Positions 18,574 through 27,460 of a DNA stretch of 64,000 nucleotides are shown one piece after another. Made by a program: the position numbers and the translations under genes. Origin of the DNA: an uncultured Phocaeicola sp. (GTDB lineage Bacteria > Bacteroidota > Bacteroidia > Bacteroidales > Bacteroidaceae); NCBI GenBank assembly GCA_947581855.1, contig CANPVZ010000023.1, positions 1 through 64,000 of the forward strand, given 5' to 3'. The stretch's first letter is position 1. Every line of letters starts with the position of its first letter. The notes under the pieces are model-generated. The model made no database searches. It was not told where the DNA came from and saw only the letters and a list, made by a program, of their open reading frames with translations.

Positions 18574-20394
18574 ATGAGTGATATAATTCGTTTATTGCCG
18601 GACTCAGTGGCAAACCAAATCGCTGCGGGAGAAGTGATTCAACGTCCTGCATCCGTTATAAAAGAGTTGGTTGAGAATGCCATTGATGCCGAGGCGAAAC
18701 ATATAAATGTAATAGTGAAGGATGCCGGTAAAACGAGTATTCAAGTAGTTGACGACGGGAAAGGCATGTCGGAGACGGATGCTCGTTTGGCTTTCGAACG
18801 TCACGCAACTTCAAAAATAAGGGAAGCTGCCGATTTGTTTGCTCTGACAACAATGGGATTTCGAGGCGAGGCTTTGGCTTCTATTGCGGCTGTAGCGCAG
18901 GTAGAGCTTAAAACACGCATGATTACAGAGGAATTGGGTACGTTGTTATCTATTTCCGGTTCGAAGGTAGAAAATCAGGAAGTGACATCTTGTCCTTCCG
19001 GCAGTAACTTTTTAGTGAAGAATCTGTTTTTTAATGTACCGGCACGACGTAAGTTCCTAAAGTCCAATCAAACGGAATTGAGTAATATCTTAACTGAATT
19101 CGAACGCATTGTATTGGTACATCCTGAAGTCAGCTTTACTTTGCACCATAATGAGGCTGAGTTATTTAATTTGCCGAAAACTACATTGCGCCAGCGTTTG
19201 CTTGATGTTTTCGGGCGTAAATTGAACCAACAATTGTTATCGGTGGAGGTGGAGACTAGTTTGGTAAAGGTTTCCGGCTTTGTAGGTAAACCTGAAACAG
19301 CCCGCAAAAAAGGAGCGCATCAATACTTCTTTGTCAATGGACGTTATATGCGCCATCCCTACTTTCATAAAGCTATTATGGATGCATACGAGCATTTGAT
19401 TCCCGCTGGCGAACAAATTTCTTATTTTATTTACTTTGAAATAGATCCGGCTAATATTGATGTAAATATTCATCCCACCAAAACAGAAATAAAGTTTGAG
19501 AATGAACAGGCTATCTGGCAGATTCTGGTTGCAGCAATCAAAGAGTCTTTGGGTAAATTCAATGCGGTACCGACTATTGATTTTGATACAGAAGGCATGT
19601 TAGATATTCCGGTTTATGAGAACAAAGCAAGTGTGGCTCCTCCGCGCACAAACTATAATCCTGATTTTAATCCGTTTAAAACAAGTGAATCTTCTTATTC
19701 ACGTCCCCAGACTCAATGGGAAAACCTATATAAGGGATTGGAAAAAGTAAGCACCTCTTATTCTGAACCCGAATATCTTTCCATTCCGGACGAAGAACCT
19801 TCTATGTTGAATAGCGAAAGTTCTTTTATGGAAAAGTCTTCCCAGCATTACCAGTTCAAAGGACGTTATATTCTAACATCGGTAAAATCGGGTTTGATGA
19901 TCATCGATCAACAGCGTGCCCATGTACGTGTCCTGTTCGATCGGTATTTGTCACAAATTGAAAAAAAACAAGGAGCATCTCAAGGTGTTCTCTTTCCTGA
20001 AGTAGTGCAATTTCCGGCTTCGGAAGCAGTAATGCTTGAAAGTATATTTGAGGATTTGGCGGCTATTGGTTTTGAATTGTCGAATTTGGGTGGCGGAAGT
20101 TATGCGATTAATGGAGTACCGACTGGAACCGAAGGGTTAAATCCGGTAGATTTACTTAGAAATATGGTACATACAGCCATGGAAAAGGGAAACGATGTAA
20201 AACGCGATATACAAAGTACCATTGCTCTAGCCTTAGCGAAGTCGTCTGCCATTGTGCCGGGACAAGTTTTAAGTAATGAAGAAATGAACAATTTGGTAGA
20301 TTCTCTTTTTATATGTGAAGTGCCGAATTATACTCCGGATGGGAAAACGGTATTGTCGGTTATACCGGAGACTGATATCGACCGCTTGTTTTGA
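18574..20394 (+). CDS. mutL: DNA mismatch repair protein MutL
   Basis: GHKL ATPase that couples MutS mismatch recognition to strand processing. The N-terminal ATPase is intact: [35 protein letters not shown] and [12 protein letters not shown]. The C-terminal dimerisation domain contains the expected position of the endonuclease motif at 445-456, but it reads [12 protein letters not shown] instead of DQHAxxExxxxE. The usual CPHGRP block is YTPDGKT (586-592). The nicking activity of endonuclease-type MutL therefore may be missing. At 606 aa it is of normal length. It is the last gene of the envelope operon. Confidence 0.93.
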   Translation: MSDIIRLLPDSVANQIAAGEVIQRPASVIKELVENAIDAEAKHINVIVKDAGKTSIQVVDDGKGMSETDARLAFERHATSKIREAADLFALTTMGFRGEALASIAAVAQVELKTRMITEELGTLLSISGSKVENQEVTSCPSGSNFLVKNLFFNVPARRKFLKSNQTELSNILTEFERIVLVHPEVSFTLHHNEAELFNLPKTTLRQRLLDVFGRKLNQQLLSVEVETSLVKVSGFVGKPETARKKGAHQYFFVNGRYMRHPYFHKAIMDAYEHLIPAGEQISYFIYFEIDPANIDVNIHPTKTEIKFENEQAIWQILVAAIKESLGKFNAVPTIDFDTEGMLDIPVYENKASVAPPRTNYNPDFNPFKTSESSYSRPQTQWENLYKGLEKVSTSYSEPEYLSIPDEEPSMLNSESSFMEKSSQHYQFKGRYILTSVKSGLMIIDQQRAHVRVLFDRYLSQIEKKQGASQGVLFPEVVQFPASEAVMLESIFEDLAAIGFELSNLGGGSYAINGVPTGTEGLNPVDLLRNMVHTAMEKGNDVKRDIQSTIALALAKSSAIVPGQVLSNEEMNNLVDSLFICEVPNYTPDGKTVLSVIPETDIDRLF

Positions 20395-20511
20395 TTCTAT
20401 ACCTTATTATATTATATAGGAACTTTCAAAGAAAACAAGAAGAGGATGGATGGTTGTATGGTTCGGGGACAATATATTGTTAAAAGGTTATGACTTTTTT
20501 ATGAAAAATCA

Positions 20512-20540
20512 TTGCATTTAGTATTTTTTGCTTATTTTTG
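20512..20540 (+). promoter_or_regulatory. Promoter of the OmpA-family gene
   Basis: TTG (20512-20514) and TATTTTTG (20533-20540), 18 bp apart, fit the Bacteroides pattern. The start point would be near 20548, giving a leader of about 150 nt before the ATG at 20699. Confidence 0.7.
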
Positions 20541-20572
20541 CCGAGAAATAATATGTTAATTGAACAAGCACG

Positions 20573-20587
20573 CCCTATATGATAGGG
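20573..20587 (+). other. Short hairpin in the OmpA mRNA leader
   Basis: CCCTAT (20573-20578) and ATAGGG (20582-20587) form a perfect 6-bp stem with a 3-nt loop near the predicted 5' end of the transcript. Such a 5' hairpin could stabilise an abundant mRNA. That role is inference. Confidence 0.4.
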
Positions 20588-20698
20588 GGAAATTACTTAT
20601 TTAAAAGCAGTTGTTTGAAACATTTTTGTTCTTATTTGCGTTATTATTTGGAGTTAATGGCAATATAATTGAATAGTGATTTATTAATAGAAAAAAGT

Positions 20699-21868
20699 AT
20701 GAAAAAGTTAATGATTGCGCTAGCTGTAGCTAGCTTGTCTACTGTTGCTTTTGCTCAGGAGACTATTGAAGTTGTTGAAGTACCTACTGAGAAGTATAGC
20801 GTATCAACAAATTCATTTTGGAGCAATTGGTTTATTCAAGTAGGTGGAAATTACAATGCCTTTTATTCAAGCCAGGAAGAAGGTGTATCTAAAAGCCCGC
20901 TTAAATCTGTAAGACGTCAATACGGTTTTGATGTAGCTATTGGTAAATGGTTTACTCCGGGAATTGGATTGCGTACTAAGTTTAATGGTATTTGGGGCAA
21001 ACAAGTGAATAACAATAACAGTGCTCCTAAATTTGATTACTATAATATTCACGAGGATGTATTATTCAATTTGAGTAATATGCTTTGTGGTTATAGTGAT
21101 ACACGCGTATGGAACTTCATTCCTTATGCAGGTGCCGGTTTCGCTCGTAACTGTTCTTTCAACAATTATTCAATGACTTATAATGTAGGTCTTTTGAATA
21201 CTTGGCGTTTAGGCGACCGTGTAAACTTGAACTTAGACCTTGGTTTAATGATGGCTGAAAGAGATTTTGATGGAATTGCTACCAAGAATGCAGGCCACAC
21301 TGCAGCAAGCAGAGGTTGGAGAGGCTTTGATAAAGCGTTGACCGCTTCTGTAGGTTTTACTATCAAATTGGGTAAGACTACTGGCTTCCAGAGAACTCCG
21401 GATGTAGATGCTTTGATGGCATTGAACGCAGCTCAGCTTGACGCATTGAACTCGGCATTAGCAGCACAACAAGCAGAAAATGCTAGATTGAAATCAGATT
21501 TGGCACGTAAACCGAAAGAAGTTGTTAAGACTAACACTGTAAAAGAAGTTCTTGCTGCTCCTCAATCTGTATTCTTCAATATCGGTTCTTCTCAGATTGC
21601 ATCTAAGAAAGAAATCGTTAACCTCCAGGCATTGGCTGATATGGCTAAAGAAACAGGTGCTAAGTTGAGAGTAACAGGTTATGCTGACAGTGCAACAGGT
21701 AGCGCAGCTTTGAACCAGAAGTTAAGTGAGGCTCGTGCAAACAGAGTAGCTGACGAGTTGGTTAAATTAGGTGTTAACCGTGATAATTTGATCGTTGAAG
21801 GTAAGGGTGGCGTTGCTACTTTGAAACCGAATTCATACAACCGTCGTGTTATCATCACAGCTGAATAA
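20699..21868 (+). CDS. OmpA-family outer-membrane protein
   Basis: Major-porin-type protein with an N-terminal beta-barrel and a C-terminal peptidoglycan-binding domain. A signal peptide ends at VAFAQ (about residue 20). The barrel occupies about 25-225 and a short Ala/Gln-rich coiled linker 235-270. The OmpA-like domain follows, with SVFFNIGSSQI, TGYADSATGS and LSEARANRVADELV, which contain the Asp and Arg that usually contact diaminopimelate. The ATG at 20699 gives 389 aa and a good signal. An upstream TTG does not. It has its own promoter and a strong terminator. Confidence 0.92.
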   Translation: MKKLMIALAVASLSTVAFAQETIEVVEVPTEKYSVSTNSFWSNWFIQVGGNYNAFYSSQEEGVSKSPLKSVRRQYGFDVAIGKWFTPGIGLRTKFNGIWGKQVNNNNSAPKFDYYNIHEDVLFNLSNMLCGYSDTRVWNFIPYAGAGFARNCSFNNYSMTYNVGLLNTWRLGDRVNLNLDLGLMMAERDFDGIATKNAGHTAASRGWRGFDKALTASVGFTIKLGKTTGFQRTPDVDALMALNAAQLDALNSALAAQQAENARLKSDLARKPKEVVKTNTVKEVLAAPQSVFFNIGSSQIASKKEIVNLQALADMAKETGAKLRVTGYADSATGSAALNQKLSEARANRVADELVKLGVNRDNLIVEGKGGVATLKPNSYNRRVIITAE

Positions 21869-21895
21869 TTAGAACTCAAATTTCAAAGTATATAG

Positions 21896-21924
21896 AAGAG
21901 CGTCTTTATGGGCGCTCTTTTTTT
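21896..21924 (+). terminator. Terminator of the OmpA-family gene
   Basis: Arms 21896-21904 and 21911-21919 form a 9-bp stem (one G·T) with a 6-nt loop, followed by a T run to 21924. The form and position are typical of a rho-independent terminator. Confidence 0.9.
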
Positions 21925-22288
21925 GTTCCTTTTATAGGGCTTTGTCTCTGGTTGTCGGAATGGAAATTCTATAGTTATCCTTGTGGAAGGGTAGTTTCTT
22001 TTTTAACGGAGACTTTCTCAACAAAGAAACTTTAGTATGGAGTGAAGTACTTATGAGAGGCTGACATTAGTAGTTTTTTATGTCTTTATGTTACTACTCT
22101 CTTTGTTCTAAGATCAGTAATATCCGGAAGAGGGAGTAAGGGAGCTAAGAACCCGATTTTATCTTTTAATATATTCTGTGAAATATACGTTGAAATGGGA
22201 AAGTAGACTGGGGTGATAGATTACTGAAATGATATTCTAAAATTGTTTATACAGCTTCCAGGAAAAAGAAATAAGTATGTCTAAACAC

Positions 22289-22339
22289 TATAACATAAGT
22301 AAATTTCGTTTGTGAGTATCGAAACTTACTTATGTTATA
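22289..22339. repeat. 20-bp inverted repeat (A/T-rich hairpin)
   Basis: TATAACATAAGTAA-x-TTTCG (22289-22308) is inverted at 22320-22339 with a single mismatch and an 11-nt loop. It lies between two convergent genes, OmpA and the DUF5703 glycosidase, and has no T run, so it is an atypical terminator if it is one at all. The rest of 21925-22417 shows no gene. Confidence 0.7.
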
Positions 22340-22417
22340 AGGTTGCTGGTGCAGGTTAATTGTAAGAAAGTCTGTCTAACAAGAAATAAATTTTGTCTTA
22401 TAGTAGAAGCACTGTTG

Positions 22418-24769
22418 TTATTTACCTACCGTTACCATATCTCCTTTATAAAGGACAATATCTTTAGCCCGTTCTCTAGGAAAAACATCTAATTGTTCGA
22501 TTTTGCCATTTTTTAGAGTCACTTCTATGGTGGTTTGTTGCGGAGCATGCAATTTAAAATGTACATCCCATTCCATGGGCCAGGCAGGGAATAGGTAAAT
22601 CTTCTCGCCAACTGTTTGCATCAACATTTCCTGTAAAGCAATCATGCCGCTTCCACCCCAATTATGGTCCGGTGTCCAGTCGTGACCAGGGCCCCAAAAA
22701 GCAGGAAAACGTTTTCTGGAATTCTGTAGCTTTAGTATTGTCAGCCTTTTTGCATCATCTGTTAATCCTAACCGAGCACAGAATATGGGATCTTGATGCC
22801 AGCTTTCGTGACGATTTTTCTGGATTTCTTGGTCTGCTCCATACTTCCAGGTATTGATGGCTACTTCCAAATCCGGAAGGCCGATTCCGTACATGCCATA
22901 CGGATAGACCGGATAGAGTTGCGGTAATTCTACATTGCTAAGTCGTTCCCACGATTTGGCCGGAGAGATGGTCTTATGTCCGTTCATATCCCTAAAATAA
23001 AGAGGCGGTATATGACTTAACATTTCTTCCCAATGTGCACGTTGGCTTTCAGAAAGATACTTTTCAGGCAATTGTAGCAGGCGTTTCAAGACTGTGGTCA
23101 GAGCTGCTACCGTAGGGGCAGAGTTTGTCGCCATTTTATAGGTTTCGCAGGCAGTTCCCGGATATAAAACATAATGCCCTTCCCGATCGAAAATCTTAGG
23201 AGTACGCTGAGAGGCCAACATACGGTAGTGTTCGTCATAAAATGTCAGGCAGCTTTCTATAAACGGTATGTATCGGGAAATGTCTCTTCCTTCATAGGTT
23301 TCGGTATCGAGCATCATGAGACAGAATTCAAAAACCGTATCCCATTGATACTCTACGTAAGCATTGTACTGTAATCCTCTGGGATAATCTTTTGGGCGTT
23401 TAAAGCCATATGCATAAGCGGCGGGTAAACCGAAATTTTCTATTTGCTCGGTAAAGCAGGCGCCATTATGTCCCCAATACGATTGTGTCATCAGTTCGGC
23501 ATTTTTTTGTGCCCGCAGATAAAAATTGAACTCAGCATCCATCATATCGAAATCACCGTTCTTTAGCATGGGCCAGTAGACTAAACGCTGGTTCTGCGCG
23601 GTTGCCACAGCGCCTCCCCAATTTCTGAAATCCGGTGTATGACGCGTGAATCCCCCTTTTACGAAAGAAGGATCGAACGTAAACAATCCTCCGTTAAATT
23701 TGGTCGGGCTGTCTCCGTATGCATTGCAAGCCAACATATATCTGAATAACTGATAATTTCTTCCTATTTGAAAGGCTACGCTATCTGTTGCGCTTGAGAG
23801 AAATATGTGGCTTCGGTTCCAGAACTGTTTCCACCAATCGAGGGTTGCTTTTCTATCTTGTTTAACCGTTTTGCTTTGTTTCCGTTGCAATTGTTTTAGC
23901 TGGTTGTACCAGTCATCAAAATGTTCCGCTTGCTGTGTATGCAGGTATAAAGCAAGTTGGTGTTGCTTTCGTGGGCGTATACTTTTTAATTTCCAGGCTT
24001 TAAAGTCTGTGTTGACATAGCGTCCTTCTTCCGTGCCGTCGGGTACGAACCCTTCGGCCTGTAAAATTCCTCCGAATGTACGGTTCTTAACCGGATTCCA
24101 TAATTGTGGTTTTATGTCTTCGAGTTCCTCAATTTCTACGGTTTTGCTAAATGCAAAATCATCTCGGTTGCGATGATAAAAGAGTATTTGATTCTGTTCG
24201 AAAGCAATACTGTCCGGGTGGATGTAAATGTCAACGGGAGTTCCTTTCAGACCGCAGAAATGAGCATCTTCTCCTTTTGCTGCGAATTTTTTTGTCCGCC
24301 AGTTCTCATAAAAGGCTTCAGCCGAAATAGGTGTTTTGCTTTGTACATCTACATGTATAACCGGATGGAATACATCCACCCAGCATGTCACGGTAGTACC
24401 TTTTCCCTTAATCCGTACGCTGCCGTCCTGTAACGTGAGTGTTTGTTCAAAATCTTGTGTGGTGAAGGGGTTAGGAGAGAGGCGAAGCCGAATACGTCCC
24501 AATTTCAGGAAAGCATTGTTTTCATCAAAAGTGCCGCTCCGTGAAAAATAGAAAAGTATATCGTTATTTTCGACCCATACGTTGAGACCTATATCTCCAC
24601 CGCCGCAGGGCATAGATTCGGATGAATTCTTACTTTGTGAAGTCCATCGGACGGAATAATCAGTGAGTGATGGAATGTTCGTCGTTTGCGTTTGCTTTTG
24701 TGCATGAATGTTTATGGCGTTGAATAAAAGGAATAAACCTAAAACGCCGGAGAATAAAGACTGTTTCAT
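22418..24769 (-). CDS. Secreted DUF5703-type glycoside hydrolase
   Basis: Predicted exported glycosidase of 783 aa. A signal peptide covers residues 1-23 (ending NIHAQ). The N-terminal part (about 30-300), with MPCGGGDIGLNVWVE, is the beta-rich DUF5703 domain. The central part (about 310-680) looks like an (alpha/alpha)6 barrel, with WWKQFWNRS, FNGGLFTFDP, RNWGGAVATAQNQRLVYWPM (residues typical of GH95-like enzymes) and NWGGSGMIALQEM. A short beta domain ends the protein. It is on the same strand as the SusCD locus but 949 bp from susD, so it may have its own promoter. Substrate unknown. Confidence 0.75.
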   Translation of the reverse strand: MKQSLFSGVLGLFLLFNAINIHAQKQTQTTNIPSLTDYSVRWTSQSKNSSESMPCGGGDIGLNVWVENNDILFYFSRSGTFDENNAFLKLGRIRLRLSPNPFTTQDFEQTLTLQDGSVRIKGKGTTVTCWVDVFHPVIHVDVQSKTPISAEAFYENWRTKKFAAKGEDAHFCGLKGTPVDIYIHPDSIAFEQNQILFYHRNRDDFAFSKTVEIEELEDIKPQLWNPVKNRTFGGILQAEGFVPDGTEEGRYVNTDFKAWKLKSIRPRKQHQLALYLHTQQAEHFDDWYNQLKQLQRKQSKTVKQDRKATLDWWKQFWNRSHIFLSSATDSVAFQIGRNYQLFRYMLACNAYGDSPTKFNGGLFTFDPSFVKGGFTRHTPDFRNWGGAVATAQNQRLVYWPMLKNGDFDMMDAEFNFYLRAQKNAELMTQSYWGHNGACFTEQIENFGLPAAYAYGFKRPKDYPRGLQYNAYVEYQWDTVFEFCLMMLDTETYEGRDISRYIPFIESCLTFYDEHYRMLASQRTPKIFDREGHYVLYPGTACETYKMATNSAPTVAALTTVLKRLLQLPEKYLSESQRAHWEEMLSHIPPLYFRDMNGHKTISPAKSWERLSNVELPQLYPVYPYGMYGIGLPDLEVAINTWKYGADQEIQKNRHESWHQDPIFCARLGLTDDAKRLTILKLQNSRKRFPAFWGPGHDWTPDHNWGGSGMIALQEMLMQTVGEKIYLFPAWPMEWDVHFKLHAPQQTTIEVTLKNGKIEQLDVFPRERAKDIVLYKGDMVTVGK

Positions 24770-25338
24770 TTTGATAGTATTAGAGTTTCTAATAACGAAA
24801 GTAAATAAAATATCTGATATGAAGAAGCTTACGGCTTAATTTATTTAATGGGTTCGGTTGCTTTTGGCCTATACCATAGAAAATGTAAGTATTTTCCTGT
24901 TTCTACCTTTTGAGGCAAAGATTCTGCATGTAGGATATGCGAATGTTAAAACCTATTGTTGGAAAGGTTTTGGATAAGGTAATTATTGTGTTTTCTAACG
25001 ATTAACAATAGGGTACATACATTAACATTCTTCCCAATCCACCATTTCTAATGGTTCTTGTATTACGTTGGTTCTTAATAGGTTATGATTCTCTTTCAAA
25101 AAAGGGATTGAGGGAAGGAAACCTATCATTTTTGTTTAAAAAGGAAATGCTGGTTTTCAGTGTGTTATGTGAAATATATCTCAAGAGCCTCCTCAAAAAG
25201 ACGAAATAGGAATCCATATTTTCCATTTGCTTGAAAGGACTTTAAACAAGTGCCTTTTTATATTTATTAACTATTAAGGGATGAAATGATAAAGATTCTG
25301 TTTCAGCAAAGACCTACCACTGGATTTTTCCTTTTATT
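24770..25338. other. Gene-free region upstream of the DUF5703 gene
   Basis: No plausible gene in either strand. It must hold the promoter of the minus-strand DUF5703 gene, but I found no full TAnnTTTG match close to its start. One inverted repeat (CTATTGTT near 24953-24960 and AACAATAG near 25004-25011) is present. Confidence 0.4.
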
Positions 25339-25449
25339 CAGCAGAAGTTGAATTGTTGCGCAGCAGAAGTTAGGTATAAACCTCTACTGTGAAAAAGGTA
25401 AATCTCTACTGCGCAACGTTTGCTATTCAGTAGAAGTTAGGTATCACTT
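25339..25449. repeat. Degenerate tandem repeat, 22-bp period (array B)
   Basis: Five units follow one another with lengths 22, 23, 22, 22 and 22: 25339-25360, 25361-25383, 25384-25405, 25406-25427 and 25428-25449. Units 1, 2 and 5 start CAGCAGAAGTT or CAGTAGAAGTT. Units 3 and 4 start CTACTGTG or CTACTGCG, the inverse orientation of the same core. CAGCAG of unit 2 can pair with CTACTG of unit 3 around an inner AGGT/ACCT stem, so the transcript could fold into hairpins. Array A at 11051-11160 has the same period and a related motif. The remaining sequence to 25651 shows no gene. Confidence 0.7.
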
Positions 25450-25651
25450 TAAAAGAAATCCTTGTTGTTTCTCCTCTAGCTTTTACATTAATTTACATTT
25501 TCGTCTGTCGTATTCCATATCTTCGTAGAATCGTTTTATTTGGGAAAGAAGTGGAGGGTGTCGTCTCTGTCGCAAGGAAACGTGTTAGTAAATGTAAAAT
25601 TTTAGGGTCAAAGTTCATCTGTTTATTAACAATTGGCTCCTTATAATAGAA

Positions 25652-25686
25652 TCAGCCTTGATTCACGTAATGTAAATCAAGGCTGA
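25652..25686 (-). terminator. Hairpin after susD
   Basis: A perfect 12-bp stem (25652-25663 with 25675-25686) and 11-nt loop lie 33 bp past the susD stop. On the minus strand it is followed by T/A-rich sequence without a pure T run, so it is a probable terminator. Confidence 0.65.
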
Positions 25687-25718
25687 TAAATGTTGAATTT
25701 TTATTGTAACCCGAAATG

Positions 25719-27440
25719 CTATTTCTCTGAAGACGCTACCCAATCATATTGCAGTGCGGCACTCTGATTTTCCGGATTCTGCTCTAGTAAAGTGTTTGAA
25801 CTGATATCTTTTGATGGAATCTTCCATAACCAACTCTTGGTGGGTTTGTGAGTCATAGGATAGCAAACGAATATCTTTTTGCGGGAATTTGGTATACCTT
25901 TCTGCAAATATTCGTTGTTATCATACATTTTCCAACTCCTATGAGCGGTTTTCTCAACTCTGTCGCCCAATACGCCTTTGCGAAGTTCGTCGAAATAGAT
26001 TTTACCCTCGCCTACGAATTCCCAGATACGTTCCTGAAGAATAGCGTCGTCCATCTCTTTTTGTCCCATGGCAGGGAGTGGGGTCAATCCGGCGCGCTGG
26101 TGTACCAGATTCAGCTCAGCCAATCCGTCACCGGCTTTCAGTAAGTTAGCAGCCTCGGCATAGTTGAGTAATACTTCGGCATAGCGCAACTGCGGGAAGT
26201 TCGGAGCCGGCATTGAGTTATATAAATTTACATCTGCCCATGGGTCGATGTATTTGGCGTTAATAAGGGTCATGAATGAGTAAGCCCGGTCTCCTTCGAT
26301 CAATAGAGGATTACCATCTTTATCTTTCCAATATTCTGCTTCCACATCGAATTTCCAGTTTACATTATTTTTGTCGGTATATTCTGTAAGCAGTACATTT
26401 CGACGTGTATCTTTTGGGTCGTATGATACATATACATCTTTGGTAGGTCCGAAGCGGCAGTAATAGGCACCAGCTACCACTTTGCCATCTTTTTTCATAC
26501 CACCATATACACCGAAGTCGACGGCCATACCACAATCTCCTCCCTCACCGTTGAAATATTGCAACTCAAAGATAGATTCTTTGCCATTTTTAGCATTTTT
26601 ATTGAACCAATACCAAAGGTCATTATAATTTTGCATTAAATCGTATGTACCTTTCTTGGCTTCATCTATTACTAGTTTGCTATACTGCTTACTCAGTTCC
26701 AACTCATCTTTATTGGCAGTGAGATTATCTTTACTACTGATAGTTGCTTTATAAAGATAAGCTTCGCCCAACAATGCATGGCAGGCGTCTTTCGATACAC
26801 GCCATACCTCATAATTACTTGTGTTACGTGGAGGTAGCATTCCGGCAGCGTCTTTCAAGTCAGTGAAAATACGTTCCCATACCTTATCTGCACTTTCACG
26901 GGGCATTTTCAGTCCGGTAACTCCTTCAGTGTAGGTTAACGGTATGGGGCAACCTCCGTATATGCGTACAATATGATAGAACGAGTAAGCACGGAGGAAA
27001 AGAGCTTGTCCCTTGATATAATTCTTCTTAGTAGCATCCATTTCTACATTTTCAACTCGACCTAATACGATGTTGGCATCGTTAATCGTAGCGAACCCTT
27101 TTTCCCATACGTCAGAGAAAGTGTTATTGATGTTGTTCATGTCCGACCACGTGTTTCGATAGTGGTTTTGTGTTTCTTTACGATAGTTTGCCTCGCCTAC
27201 ATCGGTCAAGATTTCCAAAGGGGCAATGTAGTTTCGTGCACTTCCCGCTTGGTTGCGGTAAGCTCGATATGTATTATTTAAAGCTGCGTTGATTTCAGCT
27301 TCGGTGTTATAGAACTTATCCGGATCGATAAATGTGTATGGATTTTCATCCAAATCGGTACAGCCAGTGTATACGATAGCCGTCAATGCAACCGCACCAA
27401 ATACTGTATATTTTTTAAGCTGAGATATTATTGTATTCAT
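25719..27440 (-). CDS. SusD/RagB-family surface glycan-binding lipoprotein
   Basis: Cell-surface lipoprotein that captures oligosaccharide and forms the lid on the SusC channel. The signal ends in a lipobox with TGC near residue 27 (VYTGCTDLDENPY). The N-terminal TPR-like region includes IKGQALFLRAYSFYHIVRIYGG (a SusD hallmark spanning two blocks, ALFLRAYSFYHIVRIYGG and GCPIPLTY). The C-terminus has RYAEVLLNYAEAANL and ILQERIWEFVGEG. At 573 aa it is of usual size. It follows susC by 20 bp, in the same operon. Confidence 0.95.
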   Translation of the reverse strand: MNTIISQLKKYTVFGAVALTAIVYTGCTDLDENPYTFIDPDKFYNTEAEINAALNNTYRAYRNQAGSARNYIAPLEILTDVGEANYRKETQNHYRNTWSDMNNINNTFSDVWEKGFATINDANIVLGRVENVEMDATKKNYIKGQALFLRAYSFYHIVRIYGGCPIPLTYTEGVTGLKMPRESADKVWERIFTDLKDAAGMLPPRNTSNYEVWRVSKDACHALLGEAYLYKATISSKDNLTANKDELELSKQYSKLVIDEAKKGTYDLMQNYNDLWYWFNKNAKNGKESIFELQYFNGEGGDCGMAVDFGVYGGMKKDGKVVAGAYYCRFGPTKDVYVSYDPKDTRRNVLLTEYTDKNNVNWKFDVEAEYWKDKDGNPLLIEGDRAYSFMTLINAKYIDPWADVNLYNSMPAPNFPQLRYAEVLLNYAEAANLLKAGDGLAELNLVHQRAGLTPLPAMGQKEMDDAILQERIWEFVGEGKIYFDELRKGVLGDRVEKTAHRSWKMYDNNEYLQKGIPNSRKKIFVCYPMTHKPTKSWLWKIPSKDISSNTLLEQNPENQSAALQYDWVASSEK

Positions 27441-27460
27441 ATGGTTTATTCGTTTATAAA

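Noticed and set aside
22160-25180. Shared TGTGAAATATA sequence on both sides of the DUF5703 gene, as if a cassette were flanked by repeats
   Set aside because: The match is only 11 bp in A/T-rich sequence, with weak similarity around it; chance is a fair explanation and no transposase is present.
25339-25449. Possible CRISPR array
   Set aside because: The units are contiguous at 22 bp, degenerate and in both orientations, with no spacers and no cas genes nearby.
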